NCBI GenBank assembly: GCA_037355855.1
Contig: CM074763.1
Span: forward strand, 2,356,001-2,420,000
Length of the DNA: 64,000 bases
Reading direction: 5' to 3'
Source: Pseudo-nitzschia pungens
Lineage: Eukaryota; Bacillariophyta; Bacillariophyceae; Bacillariales; Bacillariaceae
Shown here: one piece after another, positions 35,427-45,335 of the stretch
Numbering within the stretch: the first letter of the stretch is position 1
Layout of the letters: each line of letters begins with the position of its first letter
Made by a program: the position numbers and the translations under genes
Notes under the pieces: generated by a model
The model's input: the letters and a program-made list of their open reading frames with translations, nothing else
Told to the model about the DNA's origin: nothing
Database searches by the model: none

Positions 35427-36204
35427 TTATTCCCCCTTGCGCCCCATCAGCTTCTTTCTCGACAACCGTTCCTCTCTTCTCACGAGGTACGCTGCCAGCT
35501 TAGTACGTATCGGGGATGGCAACTTTGTTGCGATTCTCTTGGCCCTGCCTTTCGACCATTTCTTTAGTGTGCTCAGTACGGATTTGAATCGAACGCGATC
35601 GTCGGTGGGAGTCGATGCTGCTTGCGTCTTTCCGGCATTCACGTCCAGAACATCTCTCGCAATCGGCGCCCATTCCTTCGCAAGACTCCACGGAATCTTC
35701 AAACGGTTGGAAATTCCCTTGATGAGAATCGAGGATCTGCCGACCAGCACCAGATCCCTGAATCGGAGACCGATGCACAGAAAGAATCAAAATGAGTCAC
35801 GTGCATGCACCTAGTTCGAGCCAAACACAATACTTATGCCGCTGCAAAAGACTTACTGTGGAAAGGATTCGAGCTCTTTCACGGGCTGAGTTGGGAGAGA
35901 GTTCTCCCTTGTCGTATCCTCCGGGAAGGACTTCCGTCGCTCCATCGAAGAGCCACATGGCAACCGCCGCGGCGGCTTCGTCCTTGGCGTCGTCGTTCAG
36001 GACTACTCCCAGCTCGAGCGCCAGGTTTCCGATTTTTTCCAGGTCCTCGGGACGGTCGTCTCCGATTCGTTCGTCGAGCGCGATCATGACCTTGGCAAGA
36101 GTTTCCCGGCTCCGGCCCGAAATCTGCTTGACTTGCCCGAAATCAATCAGGCCAATGTCTCCGTTTTCCAAAACAAAAATATTTCCGGGGTGGGGATCTA
36201 TAGA

Positions 36205-36236
<32 letters not shown>

Positions 36237-38115
36237 AGCGTGTTGTCGAGGCATGGATGGCGAGAAAAGCGAGGCACAAAACCATTAGCTTCCACGCAGT
36301 ATATATACGGACCACACCGCACTCCGTCGGGTCACGCAATCCCGGTACTCACCGGCATGGAAGAATCCAGTCTCCAAAATATTTCTGCGGTAAGGTTATT
36401 TCGAGAACAAGAAAACGAGAGAAACGAGTGAGGTTCGGGATCGGATCCGATCGTTCGCCGCGCGATCCAAAAAGCGTCCCATCGACAACGACCGCGTGGT
36501 TTGCCTCCGACCTACCTGCCGAACGAGTAGGTCAGGGCTTTCAAGAGTTTTCTTCCAAACAGCTTGGACTCGGGGCTGTCCGGATCGATCCCTCGCTTCT
36601 CCATTTCCTCCCGCGCCCGCGAGAGGGGAACCCCCTTCAGATAATCCATGACGAGAACCCGTCTCGAGATGAGGCCCGGCACCGGACGCGGCAGCACGAT
36701 GGGCGGCTCGGTCAGTTCGGTGCCGTCCGGTGATCGGGTCAGCGATTGGTAGATTCGGTCCATCGACACGGCCTCGGCGACAAAATCGAATTCGTCGGCC
36801 AACTGCTTCTCCAGCTCGGAAAACACCGTGTAATAATCGAGCGGCAGGTACTCGCGCAGGGCCTTGGAGACGGCCTTGAGGTTGGCGACGTCGCCCAGGA
36901 GTTTCGATTCGATGGAGGGTCGCTGGATCTTGATGGCGACCTCCCGGCCGCCGTATTTTTCGGTGAGCACCGCCCGGTGAACCTGTGCGACCGAGGCCGA
37001 TCCGAGGGGCACGTCGTCGAATTCGGCAAAGACGTCGCCGAATTTCTCGTCCCTGTGCAGGAGTTCCTTTGCGACCACGGCCTTGGCCAGGGACGCGTCC
37101 ATCGGGTCGAGACTGTCGGTGAATCCGTTCAGGGCGTCGGTGTACTGTTTCGGAAACAAATCTTGCCGCGTCGAAATGATCTGGGCCGTCTTTACGTAGA
37201 ATCCCTTCAGCTCCGTGATGACCTCTGTTGTTGCGAGAAGCAATCGAAAAATCAGTTGTTTTGTGTTCGGTACGGCCATCGGTTCGAAAAGCTTTGCCGT
37301 CAACGAACGCATCACAAATACTCATAATATAATCATATAGTTTTTCAGGGACTTTTTCACTTACGACTAACTTTCTGTGCGCCGTCTTCGTGTTGCATGT
37401 TCCAGAGTCGCTGTTTTCATCGCACAAATTCCGACATCAATCAGACAACAACAACAACAACAACAACAACACACGCCATACAAATGAGTTGCAAATTCCA
37501 ACGCGAGATAGATAGGAGAACCTCGCACATAGTTCCGGTACGGTATCGAAAACTACGGTCCAGAGACGGCGCGTGCGACGCAAAATCCGGAGAGAAGCTC
37601 CTCTCCCGCATCGCCATCCGAATTCTCGACCGCAAACACCAACAAGCAAGCAAGCAAGCAAGCCAACCAGCGTCTCCGCCATCGATCGCACTCGGTCCCC
37701 CGTGCAACGCGGTGCCCGGGCTGCTCGTCGCGCACCCACCTCGATCTCCTTCTCGTCGAATCGATCCGTTCCCAGCAATTCTTGCAGTTTCAGGTTGCCG
37801 ATCAGTCCGAAATAGTTGGCAATGATGGGAATGATTGTCGAGTAAAAGGTTGCGGCGCGCTTCGTTCGATCCATGGGGGAGAGGGGAGGAGGGAATTCCA
37901 CCCCGTCGACATTGATATCGTCGTCGTCGTTGTTCTCTCCGATTGCCTTCGGACTGACTTCGAGCTCCGTCGATGCGGCGGCCAGAGCAGAGCTCCCTGC
38001 GTTAGGGCGCGCGGTTCCGAGGTGTCGAACTCGCCGAGAACGGAGCAAAGGCGTTGCTTTGTTGCAAGACCCCGAACAGGACCGCAACCACCGGCAACGA
38101 TACAAAGGTCTTCAT
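35427..38115 (-). CDS. ABC1/UbiB-family atypical kinase, plastid-targeted (copy 2), with frame breaks
   Basis: Six exons: 38115-37740, 37410-37365, 37224-36516, 36384-36353, 36197-35857 and about 35757-35427. The middle joins are clean and in phase, rebuilding RLWNMQHEDGAQKVSQVITE, then FGRNILETGFFHADPHPGN. Kinase motifs: VKTAQIISTRQDLFP (the KxGQ site reads KTAQ), SASVAQVHRA, VAIKIQR, ADEFDFVAEAV, DPHPGN and LIDFGQVKQISG. The ATG at 38115 opens a perfect plastid leader (MKTFVSLPVVAVLFGVLQQ then NAFAPF), but its frame stops after 37 codons; the mature protein continues in a frame one base further on. At the other end, the canonical CAG acceptor before DLVLVGRSSILIKGI leaves one extra base, while an in-phase AAG acceptor at 35718 would drop 13 residues. 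The family call is firm; whether this allele is intact is not. Confidence 0.85.
36211..36236 (+). repeat. (TG)n microsatellite inside an intron
   Basis: About 13 TG units in the intron between the 32-nt exon (36384-36353) and the exon starting at 36197. Confidence 0.85.
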
Positions 38116-38781
38116 CGTGATAGAATGGGTGAACGAATGCAACGTGTAAACGAATGAATCCTGCGGTAACCTTATGCTGTCTCCCTTTTTTCGGTTACTG
38201 CTGGTCGCCGGAGGTTTTGGTACGAGCTTCCGAAGAATTGTTCGATGAGGACGACGAACGACCTTCTAGAAGTTTAGGATGGTTTTGGAGTTTTGCATTG
38301 GCCTCGTTTCGAGTCGTTACTGTATTGCCACACCCTTTTTTGTTCCGTTCCTTCTACGGGCAAGTTACGTGTAAGATTTTACTCATACTCGTACCCGTAC
38401 CGGTACGAGTAATGCGTGAATGCGTGAATGATGATGATGTCAGAGAACGCGGGTGCGCCCTGCGCTAGTGAACATCAACCTCCCATCCGCGACCAAAACT
38501 ACGATGGTTGTCCTTAATAAGAGCTTGTGACGTGGTTCAAGGTTTTGTTGATTGAGAGTGAGGAGTCTCGAAACACCGATGCAATCATTCCCCAATCGAA
38601 CGAAAGAAGAGAAAAACACCGATGCGAAAAGGAATGAATTAGAGTAAGGTCTTCCGAAGTTTTCTGTGATGGAAATTTTCGGATTCTTTGATGCACCGTG
38701 TCATCACGAATCGAATCATAATTCGTACGATACCGGTACAATTCCTCACCAACGACGAATTATTGTATTTCAGCATTCACG
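38116..38781. other. Divergent promoter region between two plastid-protein genes
   Basis: It separates the ABC1 kinase (minus) from the small plastid protein (plus). A GTAC palindrome cluster lies at about 38374-38402. No gene seen. Confidence 0.55.
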
Positions 38782-39368
38782 ATGATTGCCAAGCAGACGC
38801 TTCTCTTCCTAGCTCTCTTCGCATCTCTAGTTTCTGGATTCGCCCCTCGCCAACCAAACCTAGCTCCCAAGAAAATCACCCGCTACCAGCACCGAACTCA
38901 ACGCAGCCCCAACCATGGTAATCTACTGAACCATCAAGGTAAGGTGGATTTGTCGAGATTTGGTTTCTTGATCAACGAACCGAGAGCAGCATCGGATTCA
39001 AACCATGAAAGCCACCGCAATGCAGTACTAGATTTTCTGGCTCTCTGTCCCGTCGATGCGGCGCCCTTTTCTAAACCCAATCCGTTTTGTTGCGTTGCAT
39101 TGCGTTCGATGGATTCCTTCGCTGCCGGGGTTGGACGCTGCCGGGGTCGGAACGGTGGTGTTCCTTTGTACTCGCACCTGCGAACGCCACGCACCGTTGT
39201 TACCGAACACCGTTGCAGTCCGCGATCGACTATGTCGGTTACGCGTCGGGACAGACCGATGAATGGAAAGGAACCGGAGTCTGGTCCGGCCTCTCCGTCA
39301 AGCGCGACGACGGCGGCGAGAAAAGCGACAAGCCCGAAGAGAAGAAGGCTCCCTCCGAGTCCTCGTAG
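38782..39368 (+). CDS. Small plastid-targeted protein of unknown function
   Basis: Exon 1 starts at the ATG at 38782 and encodes a signal peptide (MIAKQTLLFLALFASLVSG) followed by FAPRQPNLAPKK, a textbook plastid-type site. Exon 2, 39219-39368, follows a pyrimidine-rich GCAG acceptor and encodes SAIDYVGYASGQTDEWKGTG and a charged tail, then TAG. The strongest donor (GTAAGG at 38939) leaves exon 2 one base out of phase. A weaker donor (GTGGAT at 38944) joins in phase and gives a protein of about 103 residues. I do not recognise the mature part. The mature protein is short, acidic and without a membrane helix. Confidence 0.5.
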
Positions 39369-40176
39369 CTCGCACGTGCCGGCGGGGTCTCGTTTCGTGA
39401 CGGAAGAAAAAACCCGCTCGAACGCGTCCTTCTCTCCGGCGTGCAGTGTATCGCATCGGTCGGTCGGTCGGTGTATTGTCGGTCGTGAGAGGGGATGAAA
39501 GGACCTATGACCAGTGAAGGAATGAGGGAGAATGGATCTTTCCACCACCTACGAAGGGATCTGGTATTTGGATTGCCGTAGCGCACGATGTGGCAGGAAT
39601 GACGATTGATGCGAAGAGATGATCGATGCGGTGTTTTTTTTTTTTAAAAAACACACACGAAACAAAAACCGCACGACATCGCTCTTTTTTCAATCCGAAG
39701 AAACTGATGCACGAGCCGCTCGCTCTTGCGAACCGCTGATCCCGGAGTTTGAATTCGCGCACCTGTCCCGAGCGAATTCATCGCCGATCGGAACAGCGGC
39801 AGGCTCTGCGTCCGCACGTAGCTCACAAGAATGCCGGTCCCTCTTGGCGCAGCATGGTAAAGATCCTCTCCCATTTGCAAGCAATAAGTCGAAACAACGA
39901 ATAAATCATAATAACTTGGGGTGAAAACTCCTTTTGTTTTTTAAATAAGAATTATATCCATTAGTATGGCAGTAGAAGAACACTCCGGTCTTGGCATTCA
40001 CTGCAACACACCAAAGTCAAGTGATGTCATCGAAACATGGCAATGATGTGATGCAATGTGATGTGATGTGGTTCGATGCTGTTCGATGCGATGCAATGAA
40101 TGTCGTTGCGATTGATTGATGGATGGATCGATCGATCGATCCATGGATCGGTGACTATTGCTCATTGATTCGTTCG
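39369..40176. other. Convergent intergenic region with GATG-type cryptic repeats
   Basis: No gene seen. A T12A6 palindrome flanked by GTG/CAC lies at 39631-39654. From about 40020 to 40150 the sequence is built from GATG, GATC and GTGATG motifs, a degenerate simple repeat next to the fibrillin 3' end. Confidence 0.6.
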
Positions 40177-41091
40177 CTACAGCTTTCGGTGTACAAAAAT
40201 GGCTCCCACAATGACGGGATCCCCGTCCGTGATGGTCGATATCCGCAGGGATCCCCTCCCCTCCCGCTCCAGATAGAGCTGCTTGTAGCTATTCTTGGGC
40301 GCCTCCTGCGCCTCGGTCGTCCGCGCGTTGAGCTTGCGGAATTCGGCGTCGCTGCCGGCCTCCACCACCCGGTTCTTGGGAACTCCCGTTCCGTAGCGGC
40401 CCCCGACCTCGAACCGAAAGGGCGGCAGGATTTCCAGGACCGAGGCGTCGTCGGTCGACGGTCGGACCCCGCTGGAGAGCCACAGCTGCTTGGGTCCCAG
40501 AATGCCCCCCGTCAGGCCCTGGGCGACGCGGTCGGGGCCGACCTCGCTTTCGGCGGCGGTTCCGAGGTACTGGAAGGAATCCGGCCTGAGGGGTTTGGGC
40601 AGCTTGAGCAGGGGGCTAAAGGCCTCGGCCTTGGCCGACCAGAGGAGTTCCCACTCGCCGTCCAGGTCCTCGGCGAGGGCCGCCCCCCTGTTCCCGGAGG
40701 GATCCAGCGGAACGAGGGTCTCGATGGCGGCCAGGACCTCGGCTTCGTTGCTCTCGCCGCGGATCGATCGGAGCAGGTTGTCGCGTTTGGTTTCCAGCAC
40801 CGGTTGGCTCGCTTCCGTTTCCGTCGCGGCGACGACCGACCGCTCGTCCGTGGTTTCTTCGGCAAAGGCCCCCGGAACGGGAGATCCGGGGATCCAGCCT
40901 GCCCCGGTCAGGAGACCCGCGGCCGCTTTTGCCAGGCACGATCTCCGCGACAGTGTCGCCGTCCGAATGGTTTCCGCCGCGGCAACATCTCGTGGATTCG
41001 TGCCGGTGTTGGTGTGCGGAAAAGACAAGCACAGCACTCCTGTCGTAACGAACGCTGTCGCGATCAACAAGGTGAGTCCAGCGCGAATCAT
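40177..41091 (-). CDS. PAP/fibrillin-family plastid lipid-associated protein, probable thylakoid lumen
   Basis: Single exon, 304 residues from the ATG at 41091. Fibrillins bind lipids and quinones in plastids. The core is recognised from LDGEWELLWSAKAEAFSPLL (the lipocalin-like start), through FQYLGTAAESEVGPDRVAQG, FRFEVGGRYGTGVPKN and the C-terminal GSLRISTITDGDPVIVGAIF. Targeting looks tripartite: a signal peptide (MIRAGLTLLIATAFVTTG) with a CLSFPHT site, then SRRSCLAKAAAGLLTGAG followed by PVPGAFA, which has the twin arginine, hydrophobic core and AxA of a Tat-type lumen signal. A lumenal place is inferred. The start was chosen because it begins the signal peptide; the frame is open 26 codons further upstream. 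Confidence 0.82.
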   Translation of the reverse strand: MIRAGLTLLIATAFVTTGVLCLSFPHTNTGTNPRDVAAAETIRTATLSRRSCLAKAAAGLLTGAGWIPGSPVPGAFAEETTDERSVVAATETEASQPVLETKRDNLLRSIRGESNEAEVLAAIETLVPLDPSGNRGAALAEDLDGEWELLWSAKAEAFSPLLKLPKPLRPDSFQYLGTAAESEVGPDRVAQGLTGGILGPKQLWLSSGVRPSTDDASVLEILPPFRFEVGGRYGTGVPKNRVVEAGSDAEFRKLNARTTEAQEAPKNSYKQLYLEREGRGSLRISTITDGDPVIVGAIFVHRKL

Positions 41092-41801
41092 CTCCTCGTT
41101 TCGTGATGTGGATACGGTATCGAGGTACGGTACGGTATAAGTACGGTGCCAGAGAATCCTTTTCCCCAAATTAAGACACTACTACCGGTACAAGTATCGT
41201 TCGGTACAATCAATGTGAACTGTTCGAGTTGCTCTCGTATTCCTTGGATCCGATTGAGCCCTGAAGGCAACCAACTGCGAGAACTACCGGTATTTCGTAC
41301 TTTGTAACAAAGAAGTGTGAGGGTTAGCTTTGCCAACGATTGTCGACCGTGTCACTGGCGCTTGCGAAACACAAAGGTACGAAAAAGTGTTTTTGTTTGT
41401 ACATTGAACATCGTCATCGAGGATCTACGAAGTACGAACCATGTACCGGGTACGAGTAAGGCTTAAGGTTTACTTTACCGTATCTTGTTATCTCTTTGGC
41501 GCGAAAATTGAAACTTTCTTTGTACCAATCAGTTGAATTGTTGATCGAACTCCTCTGAGCTCTGAGCTCTCACGCAACTCGCAATCTCGAATCTCAAATC
41601 ACAAAATTCCATCACATCACCATCTCCATCAATAAAAAAAATTCGATGCAGAGAATGGTGGACGGACACTCGTCTCACTCCACTCACCACACACACCGAA
41701 CGCGTTGCGATAGGATCGTCGATCGCGACACATACAATCCCAAACAGCGAGTACGAGTACGCGTAGCAGTGCCGTGAAAACAAACCGAATCTCGAATCAC
41801 C
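41092..41801. other. Divergent promoter region with GTAC clusters
   Basis: It lies between the fibrillin and dioxygenase genes. GTAC-containing palindromes cluster at 41105-41145 and 41185-41205, and one ACGAAGTAC motif is near 41428. No gene seen. Confidence 0.55.
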
Positions 41802-43113
41802 ATGTCCGTACAACGGGTCCGGAGCAGCGGGAGGATCATACCGATCCTCGACATTGCCAAGTACCACAGCAACCGATCGGCCTTTGTCGAAGAACTCCGG
41901 GTGGCCTGCCACACCGTCGGATTCTTTCTGGTGAGGCACGACTTTGGAGATCTGGCGCGGTCCATGCTGGACGAAACCAGGCGCTTCTTCGACCGGCCCC
42001 TCGAGCAAAAACTGAGCGTTTCGTACGAGAAGAGTCCCTCCTTTCGGGGCTTTATGAAACTGGGCGTCGAAAACACGAGCGGCAGGGTGGATTGCCGGGA
42101 GCAGGTGGAGTACGCGGTCGAATACGACACCGAACGGGGGGAAGGAGAACGAAACGAGCACCGACGCGAGCACGGACGCGAGCGATGGTCCCGCCGTTCC
42201 CTTTTACGAGCGCCTCAAGGGGAGAAATCCGTGGCCGACCGACTTTCAGCCGACCCTGGAACCCGTCACCCGCAACTACACCTCGAAGGTGTGCGCTCTG
42301 GCCGACATTCTCCGGGATTCCCTGTGCCTGGCGCTGAAACTCGATCCGGGGGAAATTCTCCACGACAAGTTCCGCGCTCCCACCGAAGACAGCAACGAGG
42401 TCCCCCACTGGGTGGTCAAGCTGGTCTCGTATCCACCGCCATCGCCATTGCCGCAGCTTCCAACGACGACCTCCGGCACCGACAGTGGCGGCTCCCCCGG
42501 CCACCGCGAGGAGCAACAGGGCGTGGGTGCGCACACGGACACGAATTTCTTGACGCTGGTCCTGCAGGACGATTCCTGCGGCGATCGTGCCGGAGGACTC
42601 CAGGCCTATTCCCGGGGGGAGTGGATCGATGTCACCCTGCCGTCGTCCTTGGACGACGGCATCGACTCCGACGAGAACGACAGCAGCAACAGCAATAGCA
42701 ACAGCAGCTGTAATTTTTTGATTTGCAACCTGGGAGAACAGGCCGAGACCTGGAGCCGCGGGTACTTTCTGGCCACTCCGCACCGGGTCATCATGAAGTC
42801 ACCGCCACCGTCGTCGTCTTCCCGACGGAACCCGCGAACCTCCGTTCCCCTCTTTTACAATCCCGTCCTGTCGGCCACCATGGGACCGCTGGACGAAGGA
42901 CTCCTCGAGAAAGTTCCGTGGGAGCGTCCGAGGGAATACCAACGGGAACACCACTGGCGCCGACCCAACAATCTCATGAATCCGTCCGTGGGAGAAAACA
43001 CCTTCAAGAGCCTGGCGCGGTCCCATCCCGAGGTCTTTGCCAGACACCATCCCGACCTCGAGCTGCTGCCGGACGGAAGAATCGTCCGGCGCGACCGATC
43101 CGCGAGGGAATGA
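41802..43113 (+). CDS. 2-oxoglutarate/Fe(II) dioxygenase (isopenicillin-N-synthase-like), one frameshift
   Basis: The N-terminal part (DIOX_N type) reads from the ATG at 41802: IIPILDIAKYHSNRSAF, VGFFLVRHDFG, FFDRPLEQKLSVSY and SGRVDCREQVEYAVEYDTE. The rest lies one base further on: PFYERLKGRNPWPTDFQPTL, LALKLDPGEILHDKF, GVGAHTDTNFLTLVLQD (HxD of the metal site), LICNLGEQAETWS, ATPHRVIMK (second metal His) and RTSVPLFYNPVL (RxS that binds 2-oxoglutarate). The two halves join if one G is removed from the six-G run at 42136-42141. All catalytic residues are present, so the protein would be active if the frame is restored in the real genome. The substrate cannot be told: this family includes many small-molecule hydroxylases. 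A Ser/Asn-rich insertion lies before LICNLGE. Confidence 0.82.
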
Positions 43114-43547
43114 AGGAATCCCGAGGACCCTGCAGGCGCCTATAGAACGAATGTTGTAACCATAGCAGAGAAATCATCACCAGCAGATCGAATGGATAGT
43201 CCCACTCCACCCTCTGTATTGGACGAGACTAGCAACTACAACTACAACTGCAACTACAACTACATTGTAGTAGTATTCTATAGGAAACAAGGGTCGATCG
43301 ATTCAATTTCATAGTTTTCCTTCCAATAAAAATAGCATGAAAAAATACACTGTTTACCCTGTGATTCACACGAACGCTATCGATCTATTCTTTCCATTCC
43401 TTTCGTTGACTGCGCATTTTAATGTTTCCCTTTGTGCGTCGGCTCGATCAAATAATGCCACTGCAAATGCAAACGCAAATCCGAATACGAATGCAACTAG
43501 TACGTACAAACGCCAAATCAACGACCGACCAGCCACCCACCAGCTCT
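43114..43547. other. Convergent intergenic region
   Basis: 434 nt with a short CAACTA-type repeat at about 43226-43270. No gene seen. Confidence 0.55.
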
Positions 43548-44324
43548 TTACCGAATGAATTTGTTGAGAAATCGCTTGTGAAAGTCGTTTCGAACCGTGT
43601 CGTTGATGAATCGCTTCTTGATCTCCGGCTCCCCCCGGGCCTGGTTGCGAAAGACCACGTCCTCGTTCCACCGTCGCTTGAGCCTGCCGCTGTTGTTGCC
43701 GGCCTCGCCCTGGCCGGCGGCAGTCAGCAACGGATTCCCCAGCAGGGCCGCCTCCTCCATCTTTTCCTCGTTCCGGGCCGCCTCCTCCTCCTCTTGTTTC
43801 TGCTTGGCGGCCTGCCGCTCCGCCCGTATCTTGGCCAGTTCCGCCTGCAGGGCCGCTTCCTCGTCCTCGTCGTCGTCGGAATCATCGTCGTCGTCGGAAT
43901 CGTCCTCGTCGCTGCTGCTGGCGTCCAGATCGTCGTTTTCGGCCTCGCTCCATCCATCTCCGCCGTCCGAGTCGGATTCCGAAGCGTCGGCATCGTCGTA
44001 CCTGGCCCGGATCGCTGCTTCGTCCACCTCGGCGGTCTGCTTCAGGAGTTTCAGGCGGCCCTCTTCCTCCACGCGCTCGTCGACGGCCGGTCGCTGGAGG
44101 AGTTTCTTGCTGGCTTCCTTCTCGGCCTTTTCCAGCTTGAGGAGGGACTCCTTCAGGGCCTTTTGCCGGTCCACCACCTGGTTTCCGGTGCGGAACTTGA
44201 GCTTGGTGTGGGCGGGCATGTCCAGGACGCTCAGGCCGGCCGATCCGGCACCCCCGGAGGACCAGCCTCCTTCGCTGGCCTTTCCGACGGCGGCCTTCCA
44301 GGTGGGTCTGTGTGCGGTGGTCAT
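43548..44324 (-). CDS. CWC15: Spliceosome-associated protein CWC15
   Basis: Single exon, 258 residues. CWC15 is a component of the Prp19-associated (NTC-related) complex of active spliceosomes. The two conserved ends are clear: MTTAHRPTWKAAVGKASEGG and LDMPAHTKLKFRTGNQ at the N-terminus, and LKRRWNEDVVFRNQARGE followed by KKRFINDTVRNDFHKRFLNK at the C-terminus. The middle is the family's variable acidic and coiled-coil region, here with long Asp/Ser runs and EERQAAKQKQEEEEA-like charged helices. Length and architecture are normal. It is GC-rich and intact, although neighbouring loci show frame breaks. Confidence 0.95.
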   Translation of the reverse strand: MTTAHRPTWKAAVGKASEGGWSSGGAGSAGLSVLDMPAHTKLKFRTGNQVVDRQKALKESLLKLEKAEKEASKKLLQRPAVDERVEEEGRLKLLKQTAEVDEAAIRARYDDADASESDSDGGDGWSEAENDDLDASSSDEDDSDDDDDSDDDEDEEAALQAELAKIRAERQAAKQKQEEEEAARNEEKMEEAALLGNPLLTAAGQGEAGNNSGRLKRRWNEDVVFRNQARGEPEIKKRFINDTVRNDFHKRFLNKFIR

Positions 44325-45335
44325 TCTGTTCTTGGCGTCGTTGTCGTTGTTGTCGTCGTTGTTGTTGTTGTTGTTGTTGTTATTGCTGCTGGTGACGCTC
44401 CTTTGTGTTCGATCGTGTCTGCGTTGCTTCGCCTCGAGCTAGAGTTGCTTGTTGATGGTTGGAGTTTGGAGTTCAGTTGGTTACGATTACGTCGATGCTA
44501 CGGCACGTACTGGTAATTACCAGCTCCCGTACGGGTAAGGTTACCAGTACCAGGGGTGATAATAGACACGTACATGGTACTCGAGGCTAGTACCGGTAGA
44601 TGGCAACCGTCCTCGTAATTACGCTGCACTTTGCTGTGTAAGACCTGATAGTCCTAATCCTAGTAAATATGGTAATGATGCGTATCCTATGATCCTACGG
44701 TAGGATGCGAATGCGAGCCCGTTTCGTGAAGCGTTCACAAAGAAAGTAAGAAACTTAACTTCACAAAAGCGTTTCACAAGATGATAATGCTTCTTCTGGT
44801 GGACCTATTCCTATGTTTGTGTCTGGTGTTAAAGTGGCTTACTTCATTTTTTACTCTGCACAGTAGCTCAGACCCCCCACACTCCCATTGGTTAGTAAGA
44901 CCTAGGGAGGACGAGCCTGTGGAACGTCTCAAGAACTTCTTGAAATGGATCCCATCATCATCATTCTCGTCCTAGTAGTCTTTGTTGTTGGTTGCTGTTC
45001 TGTCGAAGTTATGCCTATGGTTTAGGAACCTACACACCTGAAAATGATTGCTTTCAAAACAATTTTGCCACGCGTCGTTTTCCAAAAGTTCGTCGTATTA
45101 CAAAATAATTATCTTTTATAAAAAAATATTGTTCATCGAACCTTCCATCATCTCATTGTTGCTACTACTTTGGAGAGATAGCATTGCCATGGCCAATGTT
45201 ACAATCCCAGGTACCTTTCTTCTCGAGTTCGAATCCATTCCAGGCGATTCACTCACAGAAACCTACTAGTATCGCGAGGACGACTGGGTGCTTTCATTCA
45301 TCCATCCATCCATTCATCCATCCATAAACGTGCTC
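44325..45335. other. Intergenic region with GTAC palindromes upstream of CWC15
   Basis: About 1 kb without a gene. GTT repeats (44337-44387) sit just upstream of CWC15. Many GTAC and GGTAA/TTACC inverted motifs crowd 44505-44600. A tetranucleotide ATCC repeat lies at 45296-45325 next to the MerC-like 3' end. Confidence 0.55.
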
